64,000 nt of DNA from Haloferax sp. Q22 (GCF_001482285.1 NZ_LOEP01000033.1:124001-188000), one strand, 5' to 3'. Positions 17,337-25,840 are shown, counted from the first letter of the stretch. Numbers and translations: made by a program. Notes: a model not told the origin generated them from the letters alone.

Positions 17337-17891
17337 ATGACGCTCCCCGACCTCTCGGCGTTCGACGCCGTCGTTTACGACCTCGATGGGACAATCGTCC
17401 GACTCCGCGTCGACTGGGACGACGCCGCCAGCGACGCCGCGGCCGTCCTGCGGGACGCCGGCGTCGACGCCGACTCGCTGGATCTCTGGAAGATGCTCGA
17501 CGCGGCCGACGAGGCGGGCGTCCGCGACGAACTGGAGCAGGAAATCGCGGCGCACGAGCGGGAGGGGGCGTGGGTATCCGACCGCCTCCCGCTCGCGGAC
17601 CACCTCGCCGAGGACGGCGTCCCCTCCGGCGTCTGCTCGCTCAACGCCGAGGACGCCTGCCGGGTCGCGCTCGACGTGCACGACCTTTCGGACCACGTCG
17701 ACGCCGTCGTCGGCCGCGACACCGTGGCGACGCAGAAGCCCGACCCGGAGCCGTTGCTCACGACGCTCGAACGCATGGCGGTCGAGCCCGACTCAGCCGT
17801 GTTCGTCGGTGATTCCACCCGCGACGAGGTGACCGCCGACCGCGCCGGCGTCGCCTTCAGATACGTCGACGGCAGCCCGTCGGGCGTCTGA
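17337..17891 (+). CDS. HAD superfamily hydrolase (phosphatase-like)
   Basis: This 184-residue protein is of the haloacid dehalogenase superfamily. Motif I is Y-D-L-D-G-T, with nucleophile D15 and general acid D17. A threonine/serine motif II occurs in V-C-S-L-N near residue 103. The lysine is in A-T-Q-K-P-D-P-E-P near 135, and motif IV is F-V-G-D-S-T-R-D near 160. It resembles phosphoglycolate phosphatase-like proteins, but the substrate is not predictable. I use the ATG at 17337; longer in-frame sequence upstream overlaps the opposite gene and looks non-coding. Confidence 0.87.
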   Translation: MTLPDLSAFDAVVYDLDGTIVRLRVDWDDAASDAAAVLRDAGVDADSLDLWKMLDAADEAGVRDELEQEIAAHEREGAWVSDRLPLADHLAEDGVPSGVCSLNAEDACRVALDVHDLSDHVDAVVGRDTVATQKPDPEPLLTTLERMAVEPDSAVFVGDSTRDEVTADRAGVAFRYVDGSPSGV

Positions 17892-18084
17892 GACGAGGCT
17901 CAAACGAACCGGAACTCGAAGATGAAGGGCGAACAGGCGGCACGTCCGCTCCGCCGGGCGGCGTGCCGCGCTCCCGCGTCTCGCCCGGCGCCGATGCTCA
18001 ACGCACGGGGGCGCTGGCCGCGGAATGCGTGATAAATCTCCGCACCGGCGCGGGCGTTAAGCCCGCCGAGTCCTACGCTCACCC

Positions 18085-18498
18085 ATGGGATTCCCCGTTT
18101 CGTACTACTGTCCGCACTGCGGCGCGGTCGTCGAACTCGAACGCGACGGCTATCTGGCCGACAAGTCGGTGACGCCGTACCCGCTCGAAGGCTGGTCGTA
18201 CGCCGAACCGACCGACGACTTCGAAGACGCCGAGGGCGTCCGGTTCTCCTGCGGCGAGAGCGACACGCCCGCCCTGTCGTGGACCGGGGACGTGGTCGAC
18301 GCTGACGACGTGGAGAACCCCTCGCTGGCGTCACCGTGCGGCCGCGAGTTCTACCTCTCGTTCGTCAGATACGAGGACGGCCGCGAGGTCGAGGCGGTTC
18401 CCGAGAGCGACTACGTCGTCATCGGCGGGGGAGGGGCGTCCGGTCCGTCGGGCCCGCGAGGTCCGGACGCGGGGCCGCACGGTCCCAGCGGGTTCTGA
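18085..18498 (+). CDS. Haloarchaeal zinc-ribbon-like protein with glycine/proline tail
   Basis: This 137-residue protein has no family I can name. It starts M-G-F-P-V-S-Y-Y-C-P-H-C-G (C9, C12). Further cysteines occur at about C56 (F-S-C-G-E) and C84 (S-P-C-G-R-E-F), which could complete a zinc site. The C-terminus is a short collagen-like run of G-P-x repeats (G-P-S-G-P-R-G-P). A hairpin GCGGGC-GTTAA-GCCCGC sits 20-35 bp before the ATG. Soluble and probably cytoplasmic. Confidence 0.75.
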   Translation: MGFPVSYYCPHCGAVVELERDGYLADKSVTPYPLEGWSYAEPTDDFEDAEGVRFSCGESDTPALSWTGDVVDADDVENPSLASPCGREFYLSFVRYEDGREVEAVPESDYVVIGGGGASGPSGPRGPDAGPHGPSGF

Positions 18499-18603
18499 AC
18501 TTTCGGCGCGACTCGCGCACCACGAGCGCCCCGAGATGATGTCTTCGCGTCGTGCGAACGCGCGTCCCTCCGTATTCAATAGCTCACGCGTCGACTATCC
18601 ACC

Positions 18604-18951
18604 ATGGTTCCCATTCAGTCCATGTTCGGCCTCAGCGACGCGCTGTTCTTCGTCCCGTTCGTCGCCCTCGCCGTCGTCATCTTCGCGTTCGCCGGCGCGG
18701 TGGTCTACCTCGAACACAGAAAGGAGATGGCGCTCATCGAGCGCGGCCAGTACGACGAAGCCAGCCGCGACTCGCGGGCGTGGATTCTCGGCGGCGGCCT
18801 GCTCGTCCTCGCGCTCGGCCTCGGAAGCGTCGTCTCAGCGCTCCTCTCCGGTGGCGCGGTCGGCGATGGCGTGACCGCGGTGTTCGTCGGTCTCGCGGCG
18901 CTCGCGTACTATTTCTACAAGCGCCGCGCGGTCGGGACGACCGTCGCCTGA
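18604..18951 (+). CDS. Small membrane protein (DUF6249-like)
   Basis: This 115-residue protein has an N-terminal membrane helix, the cytoplasmic stretch E-H-R-K-E-M-A-L-I-E-R-G-Q-Y (near residue 37), and two more helices. The H-R-x-E-M-A-L-I-E-x-G pattern is typical of a widespread bacterial and archaeal membrane family that I recall as DUF6249. No function is known. It is convergent with rtcB. Confidence 0.75.
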   Translation: MVPIQSMFGLSDALFFVPFVALAVVIFAFAGAVVYLEHRKEMALIERGQYDEASRDSRAWILGGGLLVLALGLGSVVSALLSGGAVGDGVTAVFVGLAALAYYFYKRRAVGTTVA

Positions 18952-18973
18952 GCCGCGAAAATCGGTCGGGAAC

Positions 18974-20479
18974 TCAGCCCTTGATGTTGCAGACGGGGAA
19001 CGTCCGCGCGACCTTGTCGCCGATGCCCAACTCGTCGGAGACGCGGACGACCTCGTCCACGTCCTTGTAGACGCCCGGTGCCTCCTCGGCGACCGTCGCG
19101 CCCGACTGGGCCTTCACGTATATCTTCTCCTGCTCGCGGAGTTCGTCCTGCACTGTCTCGCCCCAGTATTCCTGTTTCGCCTTGGTTCGGCTCATGAGCC
19201 GGCCCGCGCCGTGGGCCGTCGAGCCGAAGGTGAGGTCGAGCGACTGGTCGCCGCCGCGGAGGACGTAGCTCCCCGCGCCCATGCTGCCGGGGATGATGAC
19301 CGGCTGGCCCACGTCGGCGTAGGCGGGCGGCAGTTCGGGTCGCCCCGCGGGGAACGCCCGCGTCGCGCCCTTCCGGTGGACGTAGAGTTCGCGCTCCTCG
19401 CGCTCGACGGCGTCGCCGTCTCGCACAGGTCGCCCCTCCGGGTCGACCCCAACTTCGTGAACCTCCTTCTTGGCGATGTTGTGCGCCACGTCGTACAGCA
19501 GGCGCATCTCCATGTCGCGCCAGTCGCGGTCGAACACGTCGGCGAACACCTCGCGCGTGCGGTGCATGATGAGCTGTCGGTTCACCCACGCGAAGTTGAT
19601 GGCGGCGCACATCGCGCCGTAGTACTCCTCCGCGAGCTCGGAGCCGGCGGGCGCGGCCGCGAGTTCCTTGTCCGGCAAGTCGTCGAGCAGGTCCTTGTGT
19701 TCCTTCTCGATGCGCCGGAGGTAGTCGGTGCAGGTCTGGTGGCCGAGCCCGCGGGAGCCACAGTGGATGAGGACGACGATTTGGTCGGCTTCGAGGCCGA
19801 ACGACTCGGCCACGTCCTCGCGGTAGACGTCCGTGACGCGCTGGACTTCGAGGAAGTGGTTCCCGGAGCCGAGACTGCCGATTTGGTTGCGGCCGCGGTC
19901 CTTCGCCTTCTGGGAGACGAACTCGGGGCGGGCGTCGTCGCGGAAGCCTTCGTCCTCGCAGTGGGCGAGGTCGTCGTCCGTGGCGTAGCCGGCGTCGACC
20001 GCCCACTGCATCCCGCGGGCGAGGATGTCCTCGATAGTCTCGGCGTCGCCCTTGACGACGCCGCCGCCGCCGAGGCCCGAGGGGACGGCCTCGAACAGGG
20101 CGTCGACGAGTTCCTCCTCGTGGCCCTGGAGGTCCTCGTAGGTGAGGTTCGTCGTCATCATGCGGACGCCGCAGTTGATGTCGTAGCCGACCGCGCCGGG
20201 CGAGATACAGCCGTCTGTGGTGTCGGTCGCGCCGACGCCGCCGACGGGGAAGCCGTAGCCTTGGTGGCCGTCGGGCATGCAGATGGCGTGTTTGGTGATA
20301 CCCGGCAGGTGCGTCGCGTTCCGCAGCTGTTCGAGCGTCTTGTCGTCGCCGATGTGGTCGAGCAGCGCCTCGGAGGCCAGCACCCGCGCGGGGGCGTTCA
20401 TCTCGCCCTCCTGCGGAATCTCCCAGACGTGCTCGCGAACCCGTCGCAGTTCGATGTCACCGAACTCGCGCGTTTCCAT
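18974..20479 (-). CDS. rtcB: RtcB, tRNA-splicing RNA ligase
   Basis: RtcB joins RNA ends bearing 2',3'-cyclic phosphate and 5'-OH, using GTP and Mn2+; in archaea it seals tRNA exons. It has 501 residues. Motifs in order are G-I-T-K-H-A-I-C-M-P-D-G-H-Q-G-Y-G-F-P, G-Y-D-I-N-C-G-V-R, G-S-L-G-S-G-N-H-F-L-E-V-Q, L-I-H-C-G-S-R-G-L-G-H-Q, D-V-A-H-N-I-A-K-K-E, and T-A-H-G-A-G-R with the guanylylated histidine. I start at the ATG at 20479. It lies 88 bp downstream of archease on the same strand, its known activator. Confidence 0.97.
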   Translation of the reverse strand: METREFGDIELRRVREHVWEIPQEGEMNAPARVLASEALLDHIGDDKTLEQLRNATHLPGITKHAICMPDGHQGYGFPVGGVGATDTTDGCISPGAVGYDINCGVRMMTTNLTYEDLQGHEEELVDALFEAVPSGLGGGGVVKGDAETIEDILARGMQWAVDAGYATDDDLAHCEDEGFRDDARPEFVSQKAKDRGRNQIGSLGSGNHFLEVQRVTDVYREDVAESFGLEADQIVVLIHCGSRGLGHQTCTDYLRRIEKEHKDLLDDLPDKELAAAPAGSELAEEYYGAMCAAINFAWVNRQLIMHRTREVFADVFDRDWRDMEMRLLYDVAHNIAKKEVHEVGVDPEGRPVRDGDAVEREERELYVHRKGATRAFPAGRPELPPAYADVGQPVIIPGSMGAGSYVLRGGDQSLDLTFGSTAHGAGRLMSRTKAKQEYWGETVQDELREQEKIYVKAQSGATVAEEAPGVYKDVDEVVRVSDELGIGDKVARTFPVCNIKG

Positions 20480-20566
20480 ACCGGGACAATCAACGCGGCG
20501 ACTCAATAGGATTCCGTCACGCCGCGAGCGTTCGCGGCGCGCCGCGCGACCGTCGGTAACGACGAC

Positions 20567-20977
20567 TCACACGTCGAAGACGACGTACGCCTCCCAGCCG
20601 GCGTCGGTTTCCGCCAGTCGCATCTCGGAGTAGGTGACGGCCTTCACGTCGCGGGCGTCCACGTCGGCGAAGGGGACGCCGCGCGCGGACGCCTCGACGA
20701 CCCACTCGTCGCCCTCCCGCCGGACGGTCGCCTCGTGGGCCGCGGGGAGGACGCCGCGCACGTCGCGCTCGTAGATGAGTTGGTCGAGGTAGTCGAACAA
20801 CAGCGCCTCGCGGCTCTCCGCGCGGACGGCGAACGAAAAGCGGTCGCCCGTCTCGGCGGGGTCGTCGCACATCGCGGCGGTGAGTCCGTCGGCGACGGCG
20901 GCGAAGACGGCACCGAGGCTCTCGCCGTCGGCCTCGACGGCCACGTCGGCGGTGTGGTCGCGGAGCGTGAATCCCAT
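20567..20977 (-). CDS. Archease, RtcB activator
   Basis: Archease speeds guanylylation and multiple turnover of RtcB. It has 136 residues, the usual length. It begins M-G-F-T-L-R-D-H-T-A-D-V-A-V-E-A, where the H-T-A-D segment is the family signature. The metal-binding C-terminal K-A-V-T-Y-S-E-M region is present near residue 115, and E/D residues follow. It is upstream of rtcB in the same direction, which supports a shared transcript. The start at 20977 is set by the conserved N-terminus. Confidence 0.95.
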   Translation of the reverse strand: MGFTLRDHTADVAVEADGESLGAVFAAVADGLTAAMCDDPAETGDRFSFAVRAESREALLFDYLDQLIYERDVRGVLPAAHEATVRREGDEWVVEASARGVPFADVDARDVKAVTYSEMRLAETDAGWEAYVVFDV

Positions 20978-21125
20978 ATCCGAGGGAGGGACGCCGCCGA
21001 CCCTCGTCCTTTCGGTCGGCGACGGGTGCGCGTCTCGACTCCCCGCGTTCGCGCACCGTTCGTGTCGGTGAGCTATCCGGTTCACCGACGGCGACTTCGG
21101 TCGGACCTGCAAACGGACGGTGGAG

Positions 21126-21132
21126 TTATATT
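21126..21132 (+). promoter_or_regulatory. TATA box of the GNAT gene
   Basis: TTATATT is centred 26 bp before the GTG at 21155. Transcription would start at or next to that codon, so the gene is probably leaderless with a GTG start. Confidence 0.7.
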
Positions 21133-21154
21133 CTCGCTCCGGCTACGACGGGAC

Positions 21155-21631
21155 GTGAGCGTCAACGTGGAGATGCGGGTCGACGCCCCCGGCCAGCGCG
21201 AGTACGCCGAGGAGGCGTGGGACCTGAAAGAGCGGATTCGGGTCGAGGAGGGGCTCCTGAAACAGCGACGGGGCTTCTTCATGGACGCCTACCGCCGGTC
21301 GAACACGTATCTCCTCTACGAGAACGACGCGCTCGTCGCGTTCGCCTCCACCCGGCGCGACGGCTACATCCTCTTTCTCGCGGTCTCGCCCGACGCCCGC
21401 GGCGAGGGCTACGGCAAGCGCCTCGTCGCCGAGGTCGCGAGGGAACACCCGGTCGTGACCTGTCACGCCCGGACGACGAACACGAACGCCCTCGACTTCT
21501 ACGAGCGGATGGGTTTCGAGGTCCGCCGCCGCATCGACAACTACTACGAGGACGGCGGGGCCGCCTTCTACCTCAGACTCGGCGAGGAAGCCGGCCTCAG
21601 AGAGAAGCTCTCGGAGTTCCTCCGCCGGTAA
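21155..21631 (+). CDS. GNAT family N-acetyltransferase
   Basis: This 158-residue protein has the GNAT acetyl-CoA fold. Motif A reads L-A-V-S-P-D-A-R-G-E-G-Y-G-K-R-L near residues 79-94, with the R-G-x-G-x-G-K loop for CoA. N-A-L-D-F-Y-E-R-M-G-F follows near 120. The substrate is unknown. The TATA box position supports the GTG at 21155; an in-frame ATG lies at 21173. It is divergent from archease-rtcB. Confidence 0.87.
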   Translation: MSVNVEMRVDAPGQREYAEEAWDLKERIRVEEGLLKQRRGFFMDAYRRSNTYLLYENDALVAFASTRRDGYILFLAVSPDARGEGYGKRLVAEVAREHPVVTCHARTTNTNALDFYERMGFEVRRRIDNYYEDGGAAFYLRLGEEAGLREKLSEFLRR

Positions 21632-21739
21632 CCGACCGACATCGGCGCATTCGACACAGATTCGAGAGCCGTGAGGCCGCAGTCACCCTCATTGCGTGTA
21701 TCCTTAATTTTTATTCACTTCCTAGTATATATGGTTGAT

Positions 21740-22708
21740 ATGTACATCGGAGTACTCACCGTCCCGCTCGGAGACGAACCCCTCGACGACGCGCTCGACT
21801 ATCTGTCCGGTATCGGCGTCGACGGCGTCGAACTCGCCGTCGGCGGCTGGCCCGGCGAGGACCACGTCGACCGAAGCGCCGTCCTCGCGGACGACGACGC
21901 GCAGGCCGACCTCCTCGATTCGGTCGAGAGCCGAGACCTGCAAATCAGCGCGCTCGCGACGCACAACAACCCGCTACACCCCGTCGAGGAGACGGCCGCC
22001 GAGGCCGACACCGAACTCCGCGAGGCCATCGAACTCGCGGACGCCCTCGACGTGAACACCGTCACCTGTTTCTCGGGACTCCCCGCCGGCGGCCCGAACG
22101 ACGAGGTACCGAACTGGATTACCGCGCCGTGGCCGACCGAGCACGCCGACGCCCACGACTACCAGTGGGAGGTCGCCGTCGACTACTGGTCCGAGCTCGC
22201 CGCGTTCGCCGACGACCACGGCGTCGACATCGCCATCGAGATGCACCCGAACATGCTCGTCTACGAACCGACGGGCATGCTGAAACTCCGCGAGGCGACG
22301 AACGAGCGCATCGGCGCGAACTTCGACCCCTCGCACCTCTACTGGCAGGACATCTCCATCACCGACGCGATTCGGTTCCTCGGCGAGGAGGACGCCATCC
22401 ACCACTTCCACGCGAAGGACACGAAAGTGTACGAGTCCGAGTCGCGCATCAAGGGCGTCCTCGACACGACCTCCTACGCGGACACCGCCGACCGCTCGTG
22501 GCTGTTCCGCTCTATCGGCTACGGCCACGACGAGGGCCACTGGAAGGACGTGGTCTCGACGCTCCGGATGGTCGGCTACGAGGGCGCGCTCTCCATCGAA
22601 CACGAAGACGCGCTCACGTCGTCCAAGGAAGGGCTCGAAAAGGCCGTCGACGTGCTCTCTCGCGCGGTCTTCGAAACGCAACCCGGCGAAGCCTACTGGG
22701 CGGAGTAA
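21740..22708 (+). CDS. Sugar phosphate isomerase/epimerase-like TIM-barrel protein
   Basis: This protein of about 322 residues is in the xylose-isomerase-like TIM-barrel family, which interconverts sugars, keto-sugars or inositols with a divalent metal. Likely metal ligands are visible: E167 (I-A-I-E-M-H-P-N), D196 (N-F-D-P-S-H-L), H224 (H-H-F-H-A-K-D) and E287 (S-I-E-H-E-D). I choose the ATG at 21740 because M-Y-I-G-V-L-T aligns with family N-termini; an in-frame ATG at 21731 is possible. An A/T-rich TATA region (TTAATTTTTA, 21703-21712) precedes it. It ends 3 bp before a Gfo/Idh dehydrogenase, so the two form a sugar catabolic pair. Confidence 0.88.
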   Translation: MYIGVLTVPLGDEPLDDALDYLSGIGVDGVELAVGGWPGEDHVDRSAVLADDDAQADLLDSVESRDLQISALATHNNPLHPVEETAAEADTELREAIELADALDVNTVTCFSGLPAGGPNDEVPNWITAPWPTEHADAHDYQWEVAVDYWSELAAFADDHGVDIAIEMHPNMLVYEPTGMLKLREATNERIGANFDPSHLYWQDISITDAIRFLGEEDAIHHFHAKDTKVYESESRIKGVLDTTSYADTADRSWLFRSIGYGHDEGHWKDVVSTLRMVGYEGALSIEHEDALTSSKEGLEKAVDVLSRAVFETQPGEAYWAE

Positions 22709-22711
22709 TCC

Positions 22712-23830
22712 ATGACTGACAAACTTTCCGTCGGTGTTCTCGGCTACCGCTTTATGGGCAAGGCGCACTCGAACGCGCTCGCCCGCTTGCCGATGTTCTT
22801 CCCCGACGCGCCCGACGTGGAGCGCTCCGTCATCGTCGGCCGCAACGAGGAGGCGCTCGCCGACGCCGCCGACCGCTTCGGCTTCGAATCGACCGCGACC
22901 GACTGGCGCGACGTGGTCGACGACGTGGACGTGTTCTACAACCTCGGCCCGAACCACCTCCACGCCGAACCGTCCATCGCCGCGCTCGAAGCCGGTGCCA
23001 GCGTCTTCTGCGAGAAGCCGCTCGCGCCGACGCTCGACCGGGCCGAGGCGATGCGCGACGCCGCCCGCGCGGCCGACGGCGTCGCCGGCTGTGCGTTCAA
23101 CTACCGCTTCGTCCCCGCGATTCGGTACGCGAAGGGACTCATCGAGGACGGCGAACTCGGCGAGATTCGACACGTCCGCGGGCGCTACCTGCAGGACTGG
23201 CTCGTCGACCCCGAAGCGCCGTGGTCGTGGCGGAACGACGCGGAACTCGCCGGCTCCGGCGCGCTCGGCGACCTCGGCGCGCACACGGTCGACCTCGCGC
23301 GCTTCCTCGTCCGCGACGCCGCGGGCGACATCGAACGCATCTCCGGTCACCTCCAGACGTTCGTCGACGAGCGGCCCGTCCCCGGCGGGGACGAGTACAA
23401 GCCCGTGACCGTCGACGACGCCTACACCGCGCAGGCGGAGTTCGAAAACGGCGCGGTCGGGAACTTCGAGGCCTCTCGCTTCGCCGACGGCCACAAGAAC
23501 GACCACACCATCGAGATTCACGGCTCCGAGGGGAGCCTGCAGTTCTCGCTCGAACGCCTCAACGAACTGGAGGTCAAAACCGGCGACGCCCGCGGCTACG
23601 AGACGGTGCTCGTCACCGACGAGGACGACCCCTACCTCGACCACTGGTGGCCGCCGGGCCACGTCCTCGGGTGGGAACACACCTTCGTCCACGAGAACTA
23701 CGAGTTCCTGTCGGCGGTCGCCGAGGGCGGCGAGTTCTCCCCCTCGTTCGAGGACGCCTACGAGGTCCAAGAGGTGCTCGACGCCATCGAGCGCTCCGAC
23801 GAGACCGGCGAGTGGGTTAGCCTCGGCTGA
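22712..23830 (+). CDS. Gfo/Idh/MocA family sugar dehydrogenase
   Basis: This 372-residue NAD(P)-dependent oxidoreductase acts on sugars or inositols. The Rossmann motif is V-L-G-Y-R-F-M-G-K-A-H near residues 9-19; the second glycine position is occupied by Y-R, a known variant. The catalytic E-K-P-L motif is near residue 101, and L-G-D-L-G-A-H-T-V-D near 185 holds the conserved aspartate and histidine. It is the second gene of the operon with the TIM-barrel isomerase, spaced by 3 bp. The joint substrate is unknown; inositol or keto-sugar metabolism is plausible. Confidence 0.9.
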   Translation: MTDKLSVGVLGYRFMGKAHSNALARLPMFFPDAPDVERSVIVGRNEEALADAADRFGFESTATDWRDVVDDVDVFYNLGPNHLHAEPSIAALEAGASVFCEKPLAPTLDRAEAMRDAARAADGVAGCAFNYRFVPAIRYAKGLIEDGELGEIRHVRGRYLQDWLVDPEAPWSWRNDAELAGSGALGDLGAHTVDLARFLVRDAAGDIERISGHLQTFVDERPVPGGDEYKPVTVDDAYTAQAEFENGAVGNFEASRFADGHKNDHTIEIHGSEGSLQFSLERLNELEVKTGDARGYETVLVTDEDDPYLDHWWPPGHVLGWEHTFVHENYEFLSAVAEGGEFSPSFEDAYEVQEVLDAIERSDETGEWVSLG

Positions 23831-23881
23831 CAGCGTCGAAGCGACGAAAACCGAACGGACCGCGGGCGGGTCGCCGCCCGC

Positions 23882-24730
23882 TCAGAACTCGATGACGCCC
23901 TCGTCGGTGATGACCTCGTCGATGAGGTCGACCGGCGTGGCGTCGTAGGCGGGGTTCTCCAGTTCGATGCCCTCGACGGGTTCGAGCATGACCTCGCTGG
24001 GCGAGCGAATCTCGTTTTCGAAGCGGAAGCCGCCGTCGACGACCTTCGCGCTCGAGCCGACGACCGTGACCGGCACGCCGACCTCGTTGGCGGCGGCGAC
24101 GAGCGGGAACGTCCCGATGCGGTTGTAGAGCGTCTCCTCGACGATGCAGTCCATGCCGATGATGACGCGGTCGCACTTCGGGAGGAACATCCCCGACGCG
24201 CCGTCGACCATCAGGTGCGGTTCGACCTCGTCGATGGCGGCGAGTTCGCGCGCGAACTTCCGGCCGAGGAAGCGCGGGCGGGCCTCCGTCACGTAGGCGG
24301 TGAGCTCCGCGCCGTCGGCGACGGCGAGTTCGACGGCCTCCATGACCGTCGAGGAGTAGTCGTGGGTGAGGAACGTCTGGCCGTCCTCGATGGTCGCGGC
24401 CGCCTCCTGGGCCGCGCGGCGCTTGCCCGTCTCGACGGTCTCGACCACGCGGTCGATGGTAGCGAGAGTGAGTTCCCGCGCCTCGTCGAGGTCGTCGACC
24501 TCGCCTTGGACGCTGTGAAGCACGTCCTGCAGGGCGTTGTACAACGACGCGTGCGACGGGTTCGCCCGCTTGAGCGCGCCGACGTTGCGTTCGAGGTCGC
24601 GTTCGAACTCCTCGACGGTCGCGTAGTTGCGCTCGGTCAGCTCCGCGAGCGCCCGCGTGGCCTTGACGGCGACGACCGAGGAGCTGTGCGTCTGCATCTC
24701 GCGAATCTCCTCGATGGTCTCGTCTATCAT
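23882..24730 (-). CDS. eIF2B alpha/beta/delta-like protein (ribose 1,5-bisphosphate isomerase-like)
   Basis: This 282-residue protein has the ISOCOT fold of eIF2B subunits, methylthioribose-1-phosphate isomerase and ribose 1,5-bisphosphate isomerase. The N-terminal third is helical. The Rossmann part shows T-H-D-Y-S-S-T-V near 122, V-T-E-A-R-P near 146 and I-I-G-M-D-C near 189, which contains the catalytic cysteine-aspartate region of the isomerases. The R15P isomerase serves AMP salvage with RuBisCO, but neither partner is in the window. A regulatory or isomerase role remains open. Confidence 0.82.
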   Translation of the reverse strand: MIDETIEEIREMQTHSSSVVAVKATRALAELTERNYATVEEFERDLERNVGALKRANPSHASLYNALQDVLHSVQGEVDDLDEARELTLATIDRVVETVETGKRRAAQEAAATIEDGQTFLTHDYSSTVMEAVELAVADGAELTAYVTEARPRFLGRKFARELAAIDEVEPHLMVDGASGMFLPKCDRVIIGMDCIVEETLYNRIGTFPLVAAANEVGVPVTVVGSSAKVVDGGFRFENEIRSPSEVMLEPVEGIELENPAYDATPVDLIDEVITDEGVIEF

Positions 24731-24821
24731 ACGAGAACGTCGCCGTATCGTGTGAAAGAGTTTCCGGGAGCGAGCGCCGCCGCGGTCGCGGACGCGGACC
24801 TCGGACGGGGCTCTACTCGGC

Positions 24822-25118
24822 TCAGTTCTCCGCGTCGATGTCGGTGTCTAACTCCGCTTCGGGGGGCGTCCCGCCGTCGCCCGCGTTGGTCCGCTTGGCG
24901 TAGATGAACAGGGCGACGGCGGTCACGAACCAGATGACTGCGCCGACCCGAATCGCGAACTCGGCGCGCGCGCCCCACGTCTGGAGGCCAGCGTTGACGG
25001 AGAGGACCGCGACGATGGGCGACCCGACGAGAATCGTCGTGACGAAGGTCATCTGCATGACCCACCCGTAATCGACGCCGTCCGGATTCGAGCGCTCGAC
25101 TGGTTGCACGTGTGGCAC
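24822..25118 (-). CDS. Small haloarchaeal two-helix membrane protein (DUF5822-like)
   Basis: About 98 residues from a GTG at 25118. It starts (M)-P-H-V-Q-P-V-E-R-S-N-P-D-G-V-D-Y-G-W-V-M-Q and has two membrane helices (T-F-V-T-T-I-L-V-G and A-V-I-W-F-V-T-A-V-A-L-F-I-Y). The tail is acidic and cytoplasmic. The P-D-G-V-D-Y-G-W-V-M-Q block looks like a haloarchaeal family I remember as DUF5822; function unknown. The start is uncertain because no ATG fits before residue 20. Confidence 0.65.
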   Translation of the reverse strand: MPHVQPVERSNPDGVDYGWVMQMTFVTTILVGSPIVAVLSVNAGLQTWGARAEFAIRVGAVIWFVTAVALFIYAKRTNAGDGGTPPEAELDTDIDAEN

Positions 25119-25191
25119 TATCACGGCGGCGGCTAATGCGTGCCGGTTCGCGCTCGCGACGTGCCTCCGACGGCCCGGTGCGGGTCGTCGC

Positions 25192-25698
25192 TCAGCAGGC
25201 GGCGCTTTTGGCGGTCGGCTCGGTCGGAACTTCGTAGTCGACGAGGACGCTCGACGACCCGTCCTCGTGTTCGATGACGACCCGGTAGCGCTGTCCCGCC
25301 TCACAGATGGGCTTCAGCGCGCTGTCGGTGCCGGCACCGTCGATGTGGGCGTACTCGCCCGCGGGACCGACCCGCTCGCCGCCGGTCCACACGTCCTCCC
25401 ACGCGATTCGGTTGTTGGCGTCGTCGACGACGAACACCTGACTGCCGTCTTCGATGCTACCGAACTCGTGGGTGATGTTGATGTACGCGCCGTTCGCGCC
25501 GTTGCCCGGCCCGGACGGGTGGTAGTCCACGTCGAACGACACCTGCGGTTGGGGCTCGGAGAGCACGTCTTCGAACCCCATCACCATCACGCTGACCATC
25601 GCGGCGAGGAGGACGACGATGACGACGAGGAGCGAGACGCCGACGACCGGCGAGATGCCGCGGGCCGAACGGCGTCCGGAGGGGGACAAAGCGGGCAT
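25192..25698 (-). CDS. Type IV pilin-like secreted protein
   Basis: This 168-residue protein has the haloarchaeal type IV pilin N-terminus. A positively charged leader ends in R-S-A-R-G, followed by I-S-P-V-V-G-V-S and a hydrophobic stretch of about 22 residues (near 18-42). The prepilin peptidase PibD should cut after the glycine before I-S-P. The rest is a beta-rich extracellular domain with two cysteines (near C142 and the C-terminal C168) that could form a disulfide. It could be a minor pilin for adhesion. It is single and divergent from panB. Confidence 0.85.
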   Translation of the reverse strand: MPALSPSGRRSARGISPVVGVSLLVVIVVLLAAMVSVMVMGFEDVLSEPQPQVSFDVDYHPSGPGNGANGAYINITHEFGSIEDGSQVFVVDDANNRIAWEDVWTGGERVGPAGEYAHIDGAGTDSALKPICEAGQRYRVVIEHEDGSSSVLVDYEVPTEPTAKSAAC

Positions 25699-25800
25699 GC
25701 GTCGTTCGCACGGGCGCGTTCCCCGGAGTAAAGTGTTACTTCGGGGGCGGGTCGGGAAATCCGGGCGCGCCGGCCGACCCTCCGGCGGTGCTCGGGGGCT

Positions 25801-25818
25801 GGCTGATAAGGCTGATAA
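25801..25818 (+). repeat. Tandem 9-bp repeat in the panB promoter
   Basis: GGCTGATAA occurs twice with no gap, ending 22 bp before the panB ATG. The GATAA parts fall where a TATA box is expected, so the duplication may form or modify the promoter. Confidence 0.6.
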
Positions 25819-25840
25819 CCCGGACGCGCGAACGGCACGC

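Noticed and set aside
23882-24730. Evidence for a pentose-bisphosphate (RuBisCO) nucleoside pathway
   Set aside because: The eIF2B-like protein could be a ribose 1,5-bisphosphate isomerase, but no RuBisCO, AMP phosphorylase or ribose-1-phosphate kinase gene is in the window.
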